Shown here one piece after another: positions 16,798 through 25,708 of a stretch of DNA of 64,000 nt (positions are counted from its first letter, which is position 1; each line of letters opens with the position of its first letter). The notes beneath the pieces were generated by a model, which was not told the DNA's origin, searched no databases, and was given only the letters and a program-made list of their open reading frames with translations. The stretch is from Coleofasciculus sp. FACHB-T130 (GTDB lineage: Bacteria > Cyanobacteriota > Cyanobacteriia > Cyanobacteriales > FACHB-T130). Made by a program: the position numbers and the translations under genes. Location of the stretch: assembly GCF_014695375.1 (NCBI RefSeq), contig NZ_JACJOG010000055.1, positions 35,814-99,813 of the forward strand. Reading direction: 5' to 3'.

Positions 16798-18515
16798 GTA
16801 CAGGAAAACAGCAAGAATTTAAATACAAAGCAGTTCGTATTCGACAAACTAACTCTGGTGATTGGCTGGTACTTTTTGCTGCTTCTGCAATAGAGATAGA
16901 TACGTGGGCAGGAGTACCTCAAAAAAAGAAAATTGGAACTCAAGAAACTACAGGTTTCCAGCGAGAAGAGAATAAGAAACGTATTAACGAAATTACTGAT
17001 TTTTATCGAAATGAAAAGAATATAATCCAAAATCCTTTACTTTGTGCATTGCGCCAACCCGATCAGGCAAATGTGAACTTTGAACCGAGTGAAGATGAAA
17101 ATGGTTCTAGTGATGCTATTCAACATGGATTTTTAACACTAATTACGGAATCCCTAGAAGAACTCAGTTTGCTAGAACTCCTAAAAAGAGTAAAAACAAA
17201 TTTAGAGCGCCGGGTTTCCGGACTTGTTGAGAACCAAGTTCCCGATAGCTTCATCAGAGAGCTAAAGCAGCGTGCGGAAATTAAAGATAGTGTTCAGGAA
17301 AATCTCATTGAATCATCAGATGAGCAGGAAATAGCTGACAATTCAGTTAACAACGAGGAGATAGAAGTAGTAGTTAGTGATGAATCTCATATTGAAGATT
17401 TCTGGAAAGAGGTTGCAGCTTATATTTCTGTTCTAGAGGAAATAAATGACAACTTTAAAGGAGATAAGTTTCTTGACTATTCTAAAAATGCACTAATTTC
17501 GTTTCTGCGCCCAATAGTTGTTGTTGATGGACAACACAGATTGCGTGCAGCTATTTCATCAGCTAAAGAATTGGTGAGAGAAGATCGTTACAAAGATTAC
17601 ATAGAGCAAGCCATCCTTCATGAGGGAATTGATCCAGGAGAAGCTCAACGAAAGATTGAAACTGAAGCGGCTCGCAAGCTTCCAATTTCACTTCTCATGA
17701 ATACTGATCCAGCCGAGCAAGTCTTTCAGTTTGTCGTTGTGAATCAGAAAGCGACTCCTATCAAACCTGCACTTCTCGGAACCATTGTATCTACTAGCCT
17801 TTCTAATGAAGAACTAGAGAGAGTAGCAGAGCGACTTGAAAATGCTGGTATTAAGCTAGAAGAATCACGAGCTGTGACATTCCTTGCAAGACATCCAGAC
17901 AGTCCTTTCTACAATTTAGTTGAAAGAGGAATGACCTCTGATACCAAAGACCGTCTTAAATGGAATGTTCTTGCATCTATAGTCTCAATATTTCGTGATT
18001 TGAAAGGAGGTAAACTTTTTCATGAAACTGTCGATTATGCCGATAAGTGGAAACGTGATTACTTAGCTGAATCAAAAATTGTATCGGGAGTTGAAGAAGC
18101 TACTGAATACTGGCAGGAACTCGATGGTCCTTGGCGAGATGTGTTTATTAAATTTTGGAGTACAGTCCGTGACAAACTAGCAGACAAGGATAACGATCAA
18201 GCAAATAATTACTGGGGTAATCCTAAGATATCGAATATTTTTAATAAAACATCTCTAACAATTCTTGCAGCAGATTTCTTTCAATATCTCTGTGGACGTG
18301 GTAAAGGAATAGATAGTGTACAGGAGGTTCCTTCACTTGTTGACGACTGGTTAAAAGGTGTAAATAAAGACTACTTCCATGGAGATTGGAAATTGCACGG
18401 AGTAAAAAAAGATATGCCTGGTATTCGTAAAAGATGGTCAACAGAGTGGGTTCAGTATAGAAAAGACCCACAGAAACTACCTAAAGAAAGCCAGTATCGG
18501 ATTCCCTTAAACTAA
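16794..18515 (+). CDS. DGQHR-domain protein (DndB-like paralogue 2)
   Basis: 573 aa. IVVVDGQHRLRAAISSAKEL (DGQHR at about residues 245-249) is preceded by a long N-terminal part with an acidic, low-complexity stretch at about 165-200 (ESSDEQEIADNSVNNEEIEV). After the motif, EQVFQFVVVNQKATPI corresponds to the conserved asparagine/lysine region of the family. It is coupled to dndB by a 4-bp overlap and precedes the HNH gene by 17 bp. More A+T-rich than its neighbours and without HIP1 octamers. The family is certain; the role beside a complete dndB is not known. Confidence 0.78.
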   Translation: MSTGKQQEFKYKAVRIRQTNSGDWLVLFAASAIEIDTWAGVPQKKKIGTQETTGFQREENKKRINEITDFYRNEKNIIQNPLLCALRQPDQANVNFEPSEDENGSSDAIQHGFLTLITESLEELSLLELLKRVKTNLERRVSGLVENQVPDSFIRELKQRAEIKDSVQENLIESSDEQEIADNSVNNEEIEVVVSDESHIEDFWKEVAAYISVLEEINDNFKGDKFLDYSKNALISFLRPIVVVDGQHRLRAAISSAKELVREDRYKDYIEQAILHEGIDPGEAQRKIETEAARKLPISLLMNTDPAEQVFQFVVVNQKATPIKPALLGTIVSTSLSNEELERVAERLENAGIKLEESRAVTFLARHPDSPFYNLVERGMTSDTKDRLKWNVLASIVSIFRDLKGGKLFHETVDYADKWKRDYLAESKIVSGVEEATEYWQELDGPWRDVFIKFWSTVRDKLADKDNDQANNYWGNPKISNIFNKTSLTILAADFFQYLCGRGKGIDSVQEVPSLVDDWLKGVNKDYFHGDWKLHGVKKDMPGIRKRWSTEWVQYRKDPQKLPKESQYRIPLN

Positions 18516-18532
18516 CTAGCTTATTATGATTC

Positions 18533-19480
18533 ATGGAATTTGCAGAAATTTATTCTTTCTTTAACACTACGGCAGATAAGCTGGAAGCTTGCTGGGACAT
18601 ACGGATTCTAAGTAATATTGCTAATCAGAGAGTTCCTGACTTTATTCTGAGTGGTCGGGGTTCTCTACTTAGAGCAGACATACACATACTTTGGACACAA
18701 TGGTTCATTGAATCAATCTGTGATCCAGAAAAATTTGCTGACTCTACTCAGAGCTATGGTCATATATTGGTAGCTGTTCAAAAAACAGTCCCTATCATTT
18801 TTTCTGGAGTTTCTGAGGAGGAGCGTAAAACGCTTACAAAGTATATTTCAAGATTGATAGATAAAGAAGTCCAGCGCAGAAGCCCGAGAAAGCGCAGTTT
18901 TATTAGTTTAGAGGATAAAAAGCTTTTATGGGATATTTATGGACCAGAACCCCGTTGTTGGATTTGTGGATATGAATTTACAAAGTGGGCTGAAAATAAG
19001 TTCTTAGGATATGGGAGCGATACAGAACCACCGCAACATCACTTTATTGATTATATGACCTTACATGGTTTGTCTCAACGTGATATTTCCGTTGAAGTTG
19101 ATCATGCTATACCTTTTTCAAAAGGTGGCAAAGAGGAAGATAACCTTCGTCTAGCTTGTGGATGGTGCAACTCTCATAAAAGCGATCGAATATCTATATA
19201 TGACGTTGCAATCAAGCCGCGTATAGTGGAGCATCCAAAACTTGGAAAACAAAGCGTACCTCATCCATTTTGGATTGTTCGACTTCTGTCTGTGCGTAGA
19301 CGCTGTGAGTTCGAGGATGGCTGCGATAAGACCGTAGATAATGCTCAACTGACAGTAGTTCATAAGCACCCTGAAGGCGCTATGAATCCAACAAATTTGC
19401 GTGTTATATGCTCGGAACACGATCCTATAGGCTCCACCCGTCTAGTAAGTAGGAAAGTTGCGGAACAAATGCGTCAATAG
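18533..19480 (+). CDS. HNH endonuclease within the dnd operon
   Basis: 315 aa. A standard HNH core sits at about residues 140-220: CWICGYEF (first zinc pair), VEVDHAIPFSKGG (the D-H of the catalytic histidine strand), EDNLRLACGWCNSHKSDR (N and second zinc pair, with the last His). A second cysteine-rich segment near the C-terminus (CEFEDGCDK ... NLRVICSEHD) looks like a degenerate repeat of the same zinc fold. The N-terminal 130 residues are unrecognised. It lies between a DGQHR gene and dndC with short gaps, so it is probably co-expressed with the modification genes; a restriction role is plausible but unproven. DndFGH-type genes are absent. Confidence 0.78.
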   Translation: MEFAEIYSFFNTTADKLEACWDIRILSNIANQRVPDFILSGRGSLLRADIHILWTQWFIESICDPEKFADSTQSYGHILVAVQKTVPIIFSGVSEEERKTLTKYISRLIDKEVQRRSPRKRSFISLEDKKLLWDIYGPEPRCWICGYEFTKWAENKFLGYGSDTEPPQHHFIDYMTLHGLSQRDISVEVDHAIPFSKGGKEEDNLRLACGWCNSHKSDRISIYDVAIKPRIVEHPKLGKQSVPHPFWIVRLLSVRRRCEFEDGCDKTVDNAQLTVVHKHPEGAMNPTNLRVICSEHDPIGSTRLVSRKVAEQMRQ

Positions 19481-19490
19481 AGAGAGACAA

Positions 19491-21050
19491 ATGACTACAA
19501 AACAACAATCAGACAAAAAACACGATAGAAGTACAGTTGCGGATCTAGTTGAAGATATTCAATCTTTAACTACTGAAATTCAAGAACTTTACTGCTCGGA
19601 TGAGATTCCTTGGGTAATTGGATACTCTGGGGGGAAAGATAGTACAGCAGTCGTACAGCTAATTTGGAATGCAGTCTCTGCTCTCCCACCAGAGAAACGC
19701 ACTAAGACAATTCATGTTATTACAACAGATACGCTGGTAGAGAATCCTATAGTTTCTGCTTGGGTGAGCAATTCTCTAAAACAGATGAAGATTGCTGCTC
19801 AAGAACAAGGAATGCCAATAGAACCTCACTTGCTCTATCCAGATACTAAAGAAAGTTTCTGGGTGTGCTTAATAGGGAAGGGATATCCTGCACCTCGAAT
19901 GCGATTTCGTTGGTGTACAGAGCGCTTAAAAATACAGCCTGCTAACCGCTTCATTCGTGACATGGTTCGTGCCAGTGGTGAGGTAATTCTTGTCTTAGGT
20001 ATGCGTAAAGCTGAAAGCAACAAACGCGCTACAGTCATGGCGAAACATGAAAAGGGACGAGTTCGCGATCGTCTGAGTCCTAGATCAAGTTTAGTTAATG
20101 CTCTTGCATATACCCCTATTGAAGACTGGCACAATGATGAAGTGTGGATATATCTTAATCAGTGCCAAAACCCTTGGGGATATAGCAATAAAGACTTATT
20201 TTCGATGTATCGAGGTGCAACAGCAGATAACGAATGTCCTCTAGTTGTGGATACTTCTACCCCTAGCTGTGGTGATTCTCGGTTTGGTTGCTGGGTTTGC
20301 ACCTTAGTTAATCAAGATAAATCGATGGAGGCCATGATCCAGAATGATGAAGAGAAAGAGTGGTTACAGCCTCTTTTAGATATCCGCCGTGAATTAGATA
20401 TTCAAAATGACCGTGATAAGAGAGACTTTCGCCGGATCTATGGCAAAGTCGAGCTTTTTGAACGCAATGTTGATGGTGGAATCTCAGTTGAACCAATTCA
20501 TGGACCCTATACAAAATACTGGCGAGAACATTGGTTAAGGCGAGTCTTAGAAGCACAAACTCAAATTCGTCGTACTGCACCGCCTGAGATGCGCGACATC
20601 ACCCTAATTACCCAGGATGAATTAAGCGAAATTCGTCGAACTTGGTTAGAAGAAAAACACGAATTTGATGACAGCTTGCCGCGTATTTATGAAGAAGTCA
20701 CAGGTGAACCCTTTCAAGACACTCGTCCTGGTGCCGAGAGGAAACTTTTAGGCAGTGACGAGTGGGAAGTGCTACAAGAAATCTGCAATGATGAAATGCA
20801 CCTAGAACTGATGGCGAAGCTGCTAGATACAGAACGCCAGCATCATGCCAAAACTCGGCGCGGAGTCTATGAAAAGCTAGATAAATGCTTTGAAAGCAGT
20901 TCTCGATCGAAAGAGGATGCAATTCAAAATGCCCACGATAAGCGCGACTTAAAAAATGCTGTTGTAGAAGAAGATATTGACAAAGTGAAACAGCTAACTT
21001 GGGCAAGCATGAAATTTTCATCTCCAAAAGCAGATGACGCTAATGAATAA
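19491..21050 (+). CDS. dndC: DNA sulfur modification protein DndC (PAPS-reductase-like)
   Basis: 519 aa from ATG 19491 (AGAGAGA just before it; an in-frame TTG at 19458 inside the HNH gene is unlikely). The PP-loop is clear: WVIGYSGGKDSTAVVQLIW at about residues 40-58. RFRWCTERLK and further on NECPLV and PSCGDSRFGCWVC supply the cysteines expected for the iron-sulfur cluster. DndC is an ATP pyrophosphatase with a 4Fe-4S cluster that handles activated sulfur for backbone modification. The C-terminal quarter is charged and helical. No DndA desulfurase is encoded in the window, so a host IscS/SufS would have to supply sulfur. Confidence 0.9.
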   Translation: MTTKQQSDKKHDRSTVADLVEDIQSLTTEIQELYCSDEIPWVIGYSGGKDSTAVVQLIWNAVSALPPEKRTKTIHVITTDTLVENPIVSAWVSNSLKQMKIAAQEQGMPIEPHLLYPDTKESFWVCLIGKGYPAPRMRFRWCTERLKIQPANRFIRDMVRASGEVILVLGMRKAESNKRATVMAKHEKGRVRDRLSPRSSLVNALAYTPIEDWHNDEVWIYLNQCQNPWGYSNKDLFSMYRGATADNECPLVVDTSTPSCGDSRFGCWVCTLVNQDKSMEAMIQNDEEKEWLQPLLDIRRELDIQNDRDKRDFRRIYGKVELFERNVDGGISVEPIHGPYTKYWREHWLRRVLEAQTQIRRTAPPEMRDITLITQDELSEIRRTWLEEKHEFDDSLPRIYEEVTGEPFQDTRPGAERKLLGSDEWEVLQEICNDEMHLELMAKLLDTERQHHAKTRRGVYEKLDKCFESSSRSKEDAIQNAHDKRDLKNAVVEEDIDKVKQLTWASMKFSSPKADDANE

Positions 21051-21108
21051 GTGCTGTTTATTCCCGATTACCCATTAGCTGTTACCGATTACCTATTCTC
21101 AATAAGCT
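21051..21108 (+). repeat. Short ACCGATTACC-type repeat between dndC and dndD
   Basis: The 58-bp gap contains CCCGATTACCCATTAGC and GTTACCGATTACC, the same motif family as the inverted repeat between ctaD and ctaE (51.93-51.98 kb). A dispersed repeat has thus entered the dnd run; it does not form an obvious strong hairpin here. Confidence 0.5.
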
Positions 21109-23094
21109 GTGATATTTCTCGAACTCGTCCTGCAAAATTTCGGCCCTTATCTAGGGCGACAAGTCATCAACCTCCGCCCCGAAACTGATGAAAATACTCG
21201 CCCGATTATCTTAATTGGCGGCATGAATGGCGGCGGTAAAACGACCCTGATGGACGCCATTCGCCTTGCCCTATACGGTTCTCGCGCCCAATGTTCTACA
21301 CGCGGCAACTTAAGCTATAACGACTTTCTTACCCAGTCAGTCAACCGCAACACCCCACCCACAGAAAAAGCCCGAATTGAATTAGCTTTCGAGGTCATTC
21401 AAGACGACAAACCAACTATTTTAAGAGTTGTCCGATATTGGGAAAAGGAACCCAAAGACGGAAAAGATACTCTCGGTATTCTAGTAGATGAAGAATGGCC
21501 CGATAAAGCCCTTGCCAACACCTGGGACGAATACATCGAGAACCTGCTACCGCTGGGAATTTCTAATTTATTTTTGTTTGACGGCGAACAGGTAAAAGAA
21601 CTTGCCGAATTAGATACCCCACCCCCTTTAGTTGTAGGGGCAATTCAATCGCTATTAGGCTTAGAACTCTCAGAACGTCTATCCGCCGATTTAGATGTCC
21701 TCGTTAGCCGTAAGCGCAAAGAAATTGCTAGCGCTAAAGAACTCGCTACCTTAGAAGAAATTGAACAAAGACTTAATGTACAAAAAGATGAATTAGAAGC
21801 TGCAACCCTAGAAGTAGGTTCTCTGCGAAATAACTTAGATAGGGCTGAAGAAAAGCAGCGTGAAGCCTCTGAAAAATTTCTCTACGAAGGGGGGAAAATT
21901 GCGAGCGATCGCAACCGTCTAGAAAAACAAAAAGACCATTTCACAACCCAAGCAGAAAAGGCGCGGGAAGCGCTGCGAGACTTAGCTGCTGGTAGCTTTC
22001 CTCTCACCTTAATTTCTCCCCTGCTTGAACAAGCTAAATGCCAAGCAGAAAAGGAAAGCCGTCAACAACAGAAAAAAATCGCACGAGATGTTTTGATAGA
22101 ACGAGACTATCGCCTCTTAAATTATATTTCAGAATTGTCATTAGTTTCCGAGCAACTTGACAAAATTAAATTCTTCCTAGACCAAGAAAATCAACAACTT
22201 GAGAAAGAAATTGCCGCCAATGAAAGTCCCTGGTTATTAGCAGAATTAGAAGAAATCAAGGAACTGGATAATTTCTTAAGTTTTGGCATCAATACTGCTA
22301 AATTTAGAGCCAAAGAAAAACTAGAAGAACTAGAAAACCTAGAAATTGAGATAGATGCTCTCGATAGACAGATAGCCGCTGCTGCTTCCCCAGAAGCCTA
22401 TCAACAACTACAAGATGCTGTTAGAGAAACAAATAATGCAGTCGCGAAAGCTCAAGTTGCTCATGAAATGGCTACCCGCCGTTGTGAAGAATTAAATAGA
22501 GCGATCGCTAAAACCAAAAAAGAATTAGCAGAGTATAGCGAAGACAATATCAAGCTAAAGAATAATCAGCATATTATCGCCTCTGTCGCCAAAGTCCAAG
22601 CGACTCTAAAGCTATTTCGGGAAAAATTAACCCTGAAAAAACTCAACAAATTAGAAATAGAAGTAACCGAGTGTTTCCGCTATCTGCTGCACAAATCCGA
22701 CTTAGTGCATCGCGTAGCCATTGACACTCAAACCTTCAGCCTTTCTATCTACGATCCGCAAGGACAACCCGTACCAAAACATCGCCTCTCAGCCGGAGAA
22801 AAACAATTACTTGCGATCGCTTTCTTATGGGGATTAGCACGAGTCGCCGGACACCACTTACCTGTAGCAATCGACACACCGCTGGGGCGACTAGATTCTT
22901 CTCACCGACAGAATTTAGTTGAGCGATATTTTCCCTCTGCGAGTCATCAGGTGATTCTATTATCCACCGATACTGAGGTTGGCAAAACTGAAGCCGAAAG
23001 GTTGCGAGAACTGGATGCGATCGCTCACGAGTATCTGCTGAAGTATGACACAAGCGATCGGCAGACAACCGTAGTACCCGGTTATTTCTGGTGA
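21109..23094 (+). CDS. dndD: DNA sulfur modification protein DndD (SMC-like ATPase)
   Basis: 661 aa from GTG 21109. Starts LELVLQNFGPYLGRQVINL, the usual DndD opening; Walker A GGMNGGGKTTLMDAI (about residues 37-51), a phrase LFLFDGEQVKELAEL typical of DndD at about 150, coiled coils over about 190-500, ABC signature LSAGEKQLLAIAFLWGL (about 563) and Walker B LPVAIDTPLGRLD (about 584). No CxxC hook is visible at the coiled-coil turn, unlike the ATPase at 4.9 kb. DndD provides ATPase activity in the modification complex. dndE, which usually follows, is absent here and found at 3.0 kb. Confidence 0.9.
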   Translation: MIFLELVLQNFGPYLGRQVINLRPETDENTRPIILIGGMNGGGKTTLMDAIRLALYGSRAQCSTRGNLSYNDFLTQSVNRNTPPTEKARIELAFEVIQDDKPTILRVVRYWEKEPKDGKDTLGILVDEEWPDKALANTWDEYIENLLPLGISNLFLFDGEQVKELAELDTPPPLVVGAIQSLLGLELSERLSADLDVLVSRKRKEIASAKELATLEEIEQRLNVQKDELEAATLEVGSLRNNLDRAEEKQREASEKFLYEGGKIASDRNRLEKQKDHFTTQAEKAREALRDLAAGSFPLTLISPLLEQAKCQAEKESRQQQKKIARDVLIERDYRLLNYISELSLVSEQLDKIKFFLDQENQQLEKEIAANESPWLLAELEEIKELDNFLSFGINTAKFRAKEKLEELENLEIEIDALDRQIAAAASPEAYQQLQDAVRETNNAVAKAQVAHEMATRRCEELNRAIAKTKKELAEYSEDNIKLKNNQHIIASVAKVQATLKLFREKLTLKKLNKLEIEVTECFRYLLHKSDLVHRVAIDTQTFSLSIYDPQGQPVPKHRLSAGEKQLLAIAFLWGLARVAGHHLPVAIDTPLGRLDSSHRQNLVERYFPSASHQVILLSTDTEVGKTEAERLRELDAIAHEYLLKYDTSDRQTTVVPGYFW

Positions 23095-23300
23095 TATATT
23101 TCTGGTGATATAGAAATTTAGGAATACTATAGCGGTTCTCACTTTTAGGCGCTACAATTTTGACCTCTCTCCAAACCTCTCTCCTGGGAGGAGAGAGGCT
23201 TTGAATTATTTCCCCTCCTCGCTTGCGGGGAGGGGCAGGGGTGGGGTTAAACTGTACTGCATCTAAACGAGAAGCGCTATATATATATTGAGCCGAAGCA
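23095..23300. terminator. Repeat-rich gap between convergent dndD and helicase genes
   Basis: Contains an inverted repeat CCTCTCTCCT/GGGAGGAGAGAGG (23176-23198), then CCCCTCCTCGCTTGCGGGGAGG (about 23212-23233), a very common cyanobacterial intergenic repeat. Either hairpin could end transcription from both sides. Confidence 0.5.
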
Positions 23301-24839
23301 TCACATATCCATTAACTCGTAGTTTCTCTGTAAATCCAGTAATTTAACTCTAGCTTCGCCCGAATTATCCGCTAAGTCAGCAAACTCTACAAATCGCCGC
23401 AATTCCTTTCTTAACAAATTGCGTTCTACTTCCAAAGTTTCCCGATCTAGCTCTGGTGGCACTACAATCATGTCAAATAAAGTGGCGCGTTGCTTACCTG
23501 GGTGTGGGCGCAAAATTCGTCCTCGACGCTGAATAAATTGGCGCGGATTGCTGCTACTGGCTAAAATTACAGCATTCTGAATTGCTGGAATATCGACACC
23601 CTCATCTAGACAGCGAATCGCTACCAAACCTTGTAAATCTCCCGTCTCAAATTGACGCCGCAAATTTTCTCTTTCTGATAATGGAGTTTGGGCAGTGTAG
23701 GTGTTGATTCGGTATCCCAATCCATCTCCCAAAATTTTAGCAACGGCTTTCAATTGGCGCGTGCTTTCTACAGAACCATCTCCGCAATAAAATAAAGTGT
23801 GCGTCGTGTCCAAGCGTTTACTCATTAACTCGCGCAAAGCAGTTAACTTGTTGGTAGCAGCGCCAATTAATCTCGCCCGTTGCATCAACAATGGCTTGAG
23901 TTCTTCACGGTCTTCCCAATTGCCTTTGCTAGAACCGTTCTGGCGTTCTTGAAACAACAGCGCCCTACCAATCCTAGCGGTTAATTTTACATAAGCACGG
24001 GCTTCTGTTTCTGTGAGTTTTACCAGGATAGGGTAGTACAAATAATGCACCAACGCACCCTGTTGAATCGCATCTTTCAGCGTGAACTCCGGCTCTAAAA
24101 CTCTACCAAAATAATCAAATAAAGATTGCGTACCTTCATCATCAAAATATCGTTCTGGTGTTGCTGACAGCGCTAGTCTTAATCCCACTCTCGAAGGCAG
24201 ACTCTTCTCCAACTGCCTTGCACCGAGATTATGCGCTTCATCTCCTACAATTAGCGTTTTGTCTGGAAAATATTTAAGTTGAGATTGCAATCCTTCACTC
24301 ATCAAGGTGGCATTTGTTGTAATGAGTGTGAGAAACCGTTGATTGCCAGAACGCAGATTGTAGAGTTGCGTTGATAGCTGACTCTGCCAGTTGCGTACAT
24401 TCTCAAAAGCTAAAACTGGCTGTAGTCCAAATTTCTCGCATTCTCGCGCCCACTGTGTCACCAGATGTCGATAGGGACACACGACTACCAATACTTGCAA
24501 GGCAATTTGTTGATAAAGTGAGGTAGCGATCGCTAGCGCCGTAATCGTCTTCCCACTCCCCGTCGCCATCTTCAGCGTTCCTCTGCCTTGATTGGCAAAC
24601 CAGCTAGCAACCGCTTCCTGCTGATACTGCCGCAGTTGTAAAGATGCTGGTATTCTGGGGCATCCTAGGAGTATTTCATGCCCTTCTGAGGGATGCAGAT
24701 GGTAGGTTCCCTTAGAAGCAGCAACTGCTAAAAGTCTGTTAATCGGTTGCAGGTCATACTCTACTGGCGAAGCGACAGGATAGGATTGCTTTTTTGCCTG
24801 ACTTTCGACTTGATAAACACCATTTGACGACAACTTCAC
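23301..24839 (-). CDS. Dnd-system restriction-type DEAD/DEAH helicase
   Basis: 512 aa superfamily 2 helicase. Motif I KMATGSGKTITALAIATS, motif II IVGDEAHNLGA (DEAH), motif III LSATPERYF, and motif VI FIQRRGRILRPHPGK with RCLDEGVDIPAIQNAV before it. The compact form and N-terminal RQYQQEAVASWF match the cyanobacterial 'DNA phosphorothioation system restriction enzyme' type (TIGR04095-like), and its position facing dndD supports this. There is no recognisable nuclease domain, so any cleavage would need a partner. The start is the only GTG available; plausible coding (INQQLEWQGYWR) continues upstream to a stop at 24885-24887 with no ATG/GTG/TTG, so the N-terminus is uncertain. Confidence 0.78.
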   Translation of the reverse strand: MKLSSNGVYQVESQAKKQSYPVASPVEYDLQPINRLLAVAASKGTYHLHPSEGHEILLGCPRIPASLQLRQYQQEAVASWFANQGRGTLKMATGSGKTITALAIATSLYQQIALQVLVVVCPYRHLVTQWARECEKFGLQPVLAFENVRNWQSQLSTQLYNLRSGNQRFLTLITTNATLMSEGLQSQLKYFPDKTLIVGDEAHNLGARQLEKSLPSRVGLRLALSATPERYFDDEGTQSLFDYFGRVLEPEFTLKDAIQQGALVHYLYYPILVKLTETEARAYVKLTARIGRALLFQERQNGSSKGNWEDREELKPLLMQRARLIGAATNKLTALRELMSKRLDTTHTLFYCGDGSVESTRQLKAVAKILGDGLGYRINTYTAQTPLSERENLRRQFETGDLQGLVAIRCLDEGVDIPAIQNAVILASSSNPRQFIQRRGRILRPHPGKQRATLFDMIVVPPELDRETLEVERNLLRKELRRFVEFADLADNSGEARVKLLDLQRNYELMDM

Positions 24840-25168
24840 GCGCCAGTACCCCTGCCATTCAAGCTGTTGATTTATTTTATGGGTTTAGGGGAGTAATTGG
24901 GTGCGATCGCTATTTATCTAACCAGCTAATTTAAGGATTCACTACACTCAAATAGCTGCAAACTTAACTTAAAAATCAATTTACCTAGGCGCACAGATTC
25001 CCATTCTTCAAGTATATGTCAATACGTAGAAAAAATCAAGTGATATTTGATACAGTCTACACTTAATTCCTACGCCAAAAAAAAGCACCCACTTCAAATC
25101 AAAAGTGAGTGCTTTCCACAAGTCAACCAGGAAAAAGTCTTTCTTTCACTAATTGCCTTTTGCTTGAA
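24840..25168. other. Intergenic region between restriction helicase and ndhJ
   Basis: Boundary between the accessory region and the core ndh genes. One HIP1 site near 24903; A+T-rich after that. It includes the ndhJ terminator (25077-25117). No gene or integrase remnant and no tRNA-like sequence that could be an attachment site were seen. Confidence 0.4.
25077..25117 (-). terminator. Rho-independent terminator of ndhCKJ
   Basis: On the minus strand AAGCACTCACTTTTG...GAAGTGGGTGCTT forms a 12-13 bp stem with one G-T pair, followed by a run of T residues. It lies about 50 bp after the ndhJ stop codon. Confidence 0.8.
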
Positions 25169-25708
25169 TCAATAAGCATCCTGCAACTCGTAGAAATCAG
25201 GCGACACATAATCCTTCCGCAACGGATAGCCCACCCAATCTTCCGGCATCAAAAGCCGCTTCAGGTTCGGGTGTCCTTCATAGACGATGCCATACATATC
25301 AAAAGCTTCCCGCTCTTGCCAGTCTGCCGTCTTCCAAATCCAATACACCGAAGGAACTCTAGCGTCATCTCGCGGCAAAAACACCTTCAGCCGCAGTTCC
25401 TCTGGTCTGTCAGCATTGTCGCTCACCTGGATTAGATGATAGAAGCTGACCAAATGCTCTCCTGGCCCCGCATCATAGCCACCTTGACACTGGAGGTAGT
25501 TAAATCCGTAAGCGTAGAGAGCTGTAGCAATCGGAATCAAGAAGTCCCGGTCAACTTTGATGATCTCAACATCACTGCGATCGCGTTCTAGTTCCTGATG
25601 CTCAAAACCGTTTTCCTTCAACCAAAGGGAAACCTTACCCGCTTCCACAATTTGGGATTCTGCTTGGGGTTCCCCTGAAGATTCTGCTGGAGATTCTGCT
25701 TCAGCCAC
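25169..25708 (-). CDS. ndhJ: NAD(P)H-quinone oxidoreductase subunit J
   Basis: 179 aa NdhJ (NuoC/30-kDa type), a peripheral-arm subunit of NDH-1 in the thylakoid membrane. After a variable acidic N-terminus (residues 1-25, Glu/Ser/Ala-rich) come the family blocks: [48 protein letters not shown] and [16 protein letters not shown]. Last gene of the ndhC-ndhK-ndhJ cluster, overlapping ndhK by 8 bp; this order is conserved in cyanobacteria and chloroplasts. A terminator follows. Confidence 0.95.
   Translation of the reverse strand: MAEAESPAESSGEPQAESQIVEAGKVSLWLKENGFEHQELERDRSDVEIIKVDRDFLIPIATALYAYGFNYLQCQGGYDAGPGEHLVSFYHLIQVSDNADRPEELRLKVFLPRDDARVPSVYWIWKTADWQEREAFDMYGIVYEGHPNLKRLLMPEDWVGYPLRKDYVSPDFYELQDAY

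Noticed and set aside
24840..25168. Attachment site or integrase remnant at the edge of the Dnd region
   Set aside because: No tRNA gene, direct repeat or integrase-like coding sequence could be seen at either boundary.
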